From assembly GCF_022549355.1 (NCBI RefSeq), contig NZ_JAKZGL010000004.1:186001-250000 (forward strand): DNA of 64,000 nt, in the 5' to 3' direction. Positions 62,345 to 64,000 of this stretch are shown here, piece by piece. The notes beneath the pieces are model-generated. The model worked only from the letters and a program-made list of their open reading frames with translations, had not been told where the DNA came from and made no database searches. Position 1 is the stretch's first letter. Each line of letters starts with the position of its first letter. Made by a program: the position numbers and the translations under genes. Source of the stretch: Acinetobacter sp. NIPH 2699 (lineage in GTDB: Bacteria; Pseudomonadota; Gammaproteobacteria; Pseudomonadales; Moraxellaceae).

Positions 62345-63442
62345 ATGAATATGGACATATCCCCTTTACTTACACCAATTCATGAGCAATCGCCTTGTGG
62401 TGAAGATTATTCTTTTTCCAATGAGTTTCACAGCATTAAAAAAGCGAAAACTCAAGATGATCTTTTACTTGATCAAGGTGATTGGGTCACCGAACCTAAA
62501 CAAGCTGATTGGGATTTTGTTGCATCCACCTCTATTGATTTGCTGCAATCTAAAAGTAAAGATATTCGATTGCTTACGTGGCTTTCTGAGGCGTGGGCAA
62601 ATCTTTACGGTTTTTCAGGTGTTGCCAAAAGCCTAGAACTAAGCCATCGCTTACTTGAACAATACTGGCTAACGATACACCCAGAAGTTGAGGATGATGA
62701 TCTTGACCAACGCATTGGTTTATTGCAGGGGCTGATTAACCAGTTACCATTACTCATTAAAAAAGTCTCGCTCATTGATCACTCCCCTTTTTATCATTTG
62801 CTCGATTATGACAATTTTCTCTACCATGAAAACATTCGTCGTAAGCAAAGTGATGATTATGACAGTGCCAATAGTCACACTGAATTAGAACAATTCGAAC
62901 AGGCTTTATTAAATACAGATAAAAACTTTCAATATCAAAACTATCAACATTTTAATGACATCCTTCAGCAATGGTCTGTGCTTAAAAATGTTTTGGATGG
63001 CTTATTAGGTTTAGATTCACCAAGTTTTGCAGCGATTGATTCAAGCTTGGATACGATTCATATCAGCCTCAAAAAGATCTATAAAACTGAGCATTTTGAA
63101 CAACCTATACCGCAAAACACAAGCAACGTCGAAACACCAAGTATACCCACAACTCAACCCGTTACGGCTCAGGCTCCAATGACTCACAATCAACTGTCTT
63201 TTCAACCGCAAGTTCAATCTCATGTTGAAAATCGTGAGCAAGCCATGCAGGTGCTACAAGAAATTGCCACTTATTTTCAAAAAAATGAACCACACAGCCC
63301 CGTGAGTTATATGCTGCAAAAGACAATTAAATGGAGTCAAATGCCACTACATGAATGGTTAAGCCAAGTCATTAAAGATGAACATCCATTACAAATGGTG
63401 CAAGACATGCTCGGCGTTCAGCCAAAGAATGAATACGAATAA
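62345..63442 (+). CDS. tssA: T6SS protein TssA
   Basis: The 365-residue protein begins with the ImpA N-terminal domain (LLTPIHEQSPCGEDYSFSN, then DIRLLTWLSEAWANLYGFSG and YWLTIHPEVEDDDLDQRIGL). Residues about 250-300 form a Pro/Thr/Gln linker, then a C-terminal helical section (SPVSYMLQKTIKWSQMPLHE). TssA caps and coordinates tube/sheath growth. It lies 27 bases after tssH and 16 bases before tssK. Confidence 0.93.
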   Translation: MNMDISPLLTPIHEQSPCGEDYSFSNEFHSIKKAKTQDDLLLDQGDWVTEPKQADWDFVASTSIDLLQSKSKDIRLLTWLSEAWANLYGFSGVAKSLELSHRLLEQYWLTIHPEVEDDDLDQRIGLLQGLINQLPLLIKKVSLIDHSPFYHLLDYDNFLYHENIRRKQSDDYDSANSHTELEQFEQALLNTDKNFQYQNYQHFNDILQQWSVLKNVLDGLLGLDSPSFAAIDSSLDTIHISLKKIYKTEHFEQPIPQNTSNVETPSIPTTQPVTAQAPMTHNQLSFQPQVQSHVENREQAMQVLQEIATYFQKNEPHSPVSYMLQKTIKWSQMPLHEWLSQVIKDEHPLQMVQDMLGVQPKNEYE

Positions 63443-63458
63443 TTACTGGTAAATTGAT

Positions 63459-64000
63459 ATGTTTAAAGCAGAAAAAATTCTTTGGGGCGAAGGCTTATTT
63501 TTACGTCCGCAGCATTTCCAAATTCAAGATACTTATCATGAGCAGCGTTTAAACCATACCGTTCGAGCCTTGGTTCCTTATGCTTATGGTGTACAAAAAC
63601 TCAGGTTTGATCAAGTTCAACTTTCAACCCATATTTTGGCTTTAGAAGAAGTCGAGATCATTTGGCAAGATGGCGAGATTTATCATGCGCCTGCACAAGA
63701 TCTACTCCCTGAGCCACTCTTATTGGATGACTTAAATCTAAAAGGTGAAATGATCGTTTATCTTGCCTTACCTATTTTACAAGCCAACAAGAAAAATATC
63801 GCTGATGGAAATCACTCACTTTCCAGTCGCTATCATAATTATTTAGCTGAAACCCACGATTTATTTACCGATGCCAGTCCCGCAGACCTCAGCTTACTGC
63901 GTCGTCGCGCCGAGTTTAAACTGCTTGAACAGCATATTCAGCCGAGTCAGAATCTCGATGGTTTCTTATATCTAGCCGTTGGCAAATTAAAACGCCAAAG
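63459..64000 (+). CDS. tssK: T6SS baseplate protein TssK, C-terminus cut by window edge
   Basis: An ATG at 63459 opens a frame that stays open to the window end (180 codons). The start ILWGEGLFLRPQHFQIQDTY is the standard TssK N-terminus, followed by YAYGVQKLRFDQVQL and YHNYLAETHDLFTDASPADL. TssK connects the baseplate to the TssL/TssM membrane complex. Full length is expected to be about 450 residues; the rest is outside. Confidence 0.95.
   Translation, partial: MFKAEKILWGEGLFLRPQHFQIQDTYHEQRLNHTVRALVPYAYGVQKLRFDQVQLSTHILALEEVEIIWQDGEIYHAPAQDLLPEPLLLDDLNLKGEMIVYLALPILQANKKNIADGNHSLSSRYHNYLAETHDLFTDASPADLSLLRRRAEFKLLEQHIQPSQNLDGFLYLAVGKLKRQ

Overview
The window looks like a chromosomal segment of an Acinetobacter species (Moraxellaceae). 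This rests on the AT-rich, gene-dense sequence, on protein types such as a cobalamin-dependent MetH and an Acinetobacter-style type VI secretion (T6SS) locus, and on short intergenic repeats of the kind common in this genus. I cannot name the species from sequence alone. No tRNA, rRNA, CRISPR array, transposase or prophage was seen. Two genes are cut by the window edges: a sodium:alanine symporter at the left and tssK at the right.

Bases 1-21,800 are mostly housekeeping and small hypothetical genes: AGCS symporter, radA, a Tim44-like protein, a frameshifted small gene, a PiT phosphate transporter with a likely PhoB box, metH, a fosmidomycin-resistance-type MFS pump divergent from an AraC regulator, a peptide deformylase, a universal stress protein, and a three-gene group (ceramidase-like, FAD lactone oxidase-like, PLP alanine-racemase-fold protein) of unknown pathway.

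Bases 22,000-41,000 form a sulfur-metabolism region. It holds tauABCD, a rhodanese and a serine O-acetyltransferase. Next come a family 2A encapsulin shell gene and its overlapping cysteine desulfurase cargo gene, whose product has a long disordered N-terminus. Then follow a YeeE/YedE-type sulfur transporter and an exported two-domain sulfurtransferase. Last is a GntR-controlled operon with AprA/AprB-like proteins, a TauT/NitT-type ABC importer, a HEAT-repeat protein and a DUF971 protein. A reasonable reading is that sulfonate and sulfane-sulfur import, cysteine synthesis and compartmentalised sulfur release are encoded side by side. The encapsulin pair is the most striking known system. The AprAB-like operon is the least explained.

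Bases 41,100-44,000 carry chrA and modBC. The modA position holds only a 30-codon ORF, which suggests an internal deletion. Bases 44,000-64,000 are a T6SS locus in two divergent arms. The leftward arm is a putative asaA, tssB, tssC, hcp, tssE, tssF, tssG, an unnamed membrane protein, tssM, tagF, an OmpA-like gene, an extended PAAR gene and a lipoprotein gene. The rightward arm is tssH, tssA and tssK. No tssJ or vgrG was seen in the window.

Several related short palindromic or G/C-patched repeats lie between genes (about 5.6, 11.6, 12.4, 13.0, 32.1 and 38.0 kb). One pair of copies sits inside the AprAB-like/ABC operon.
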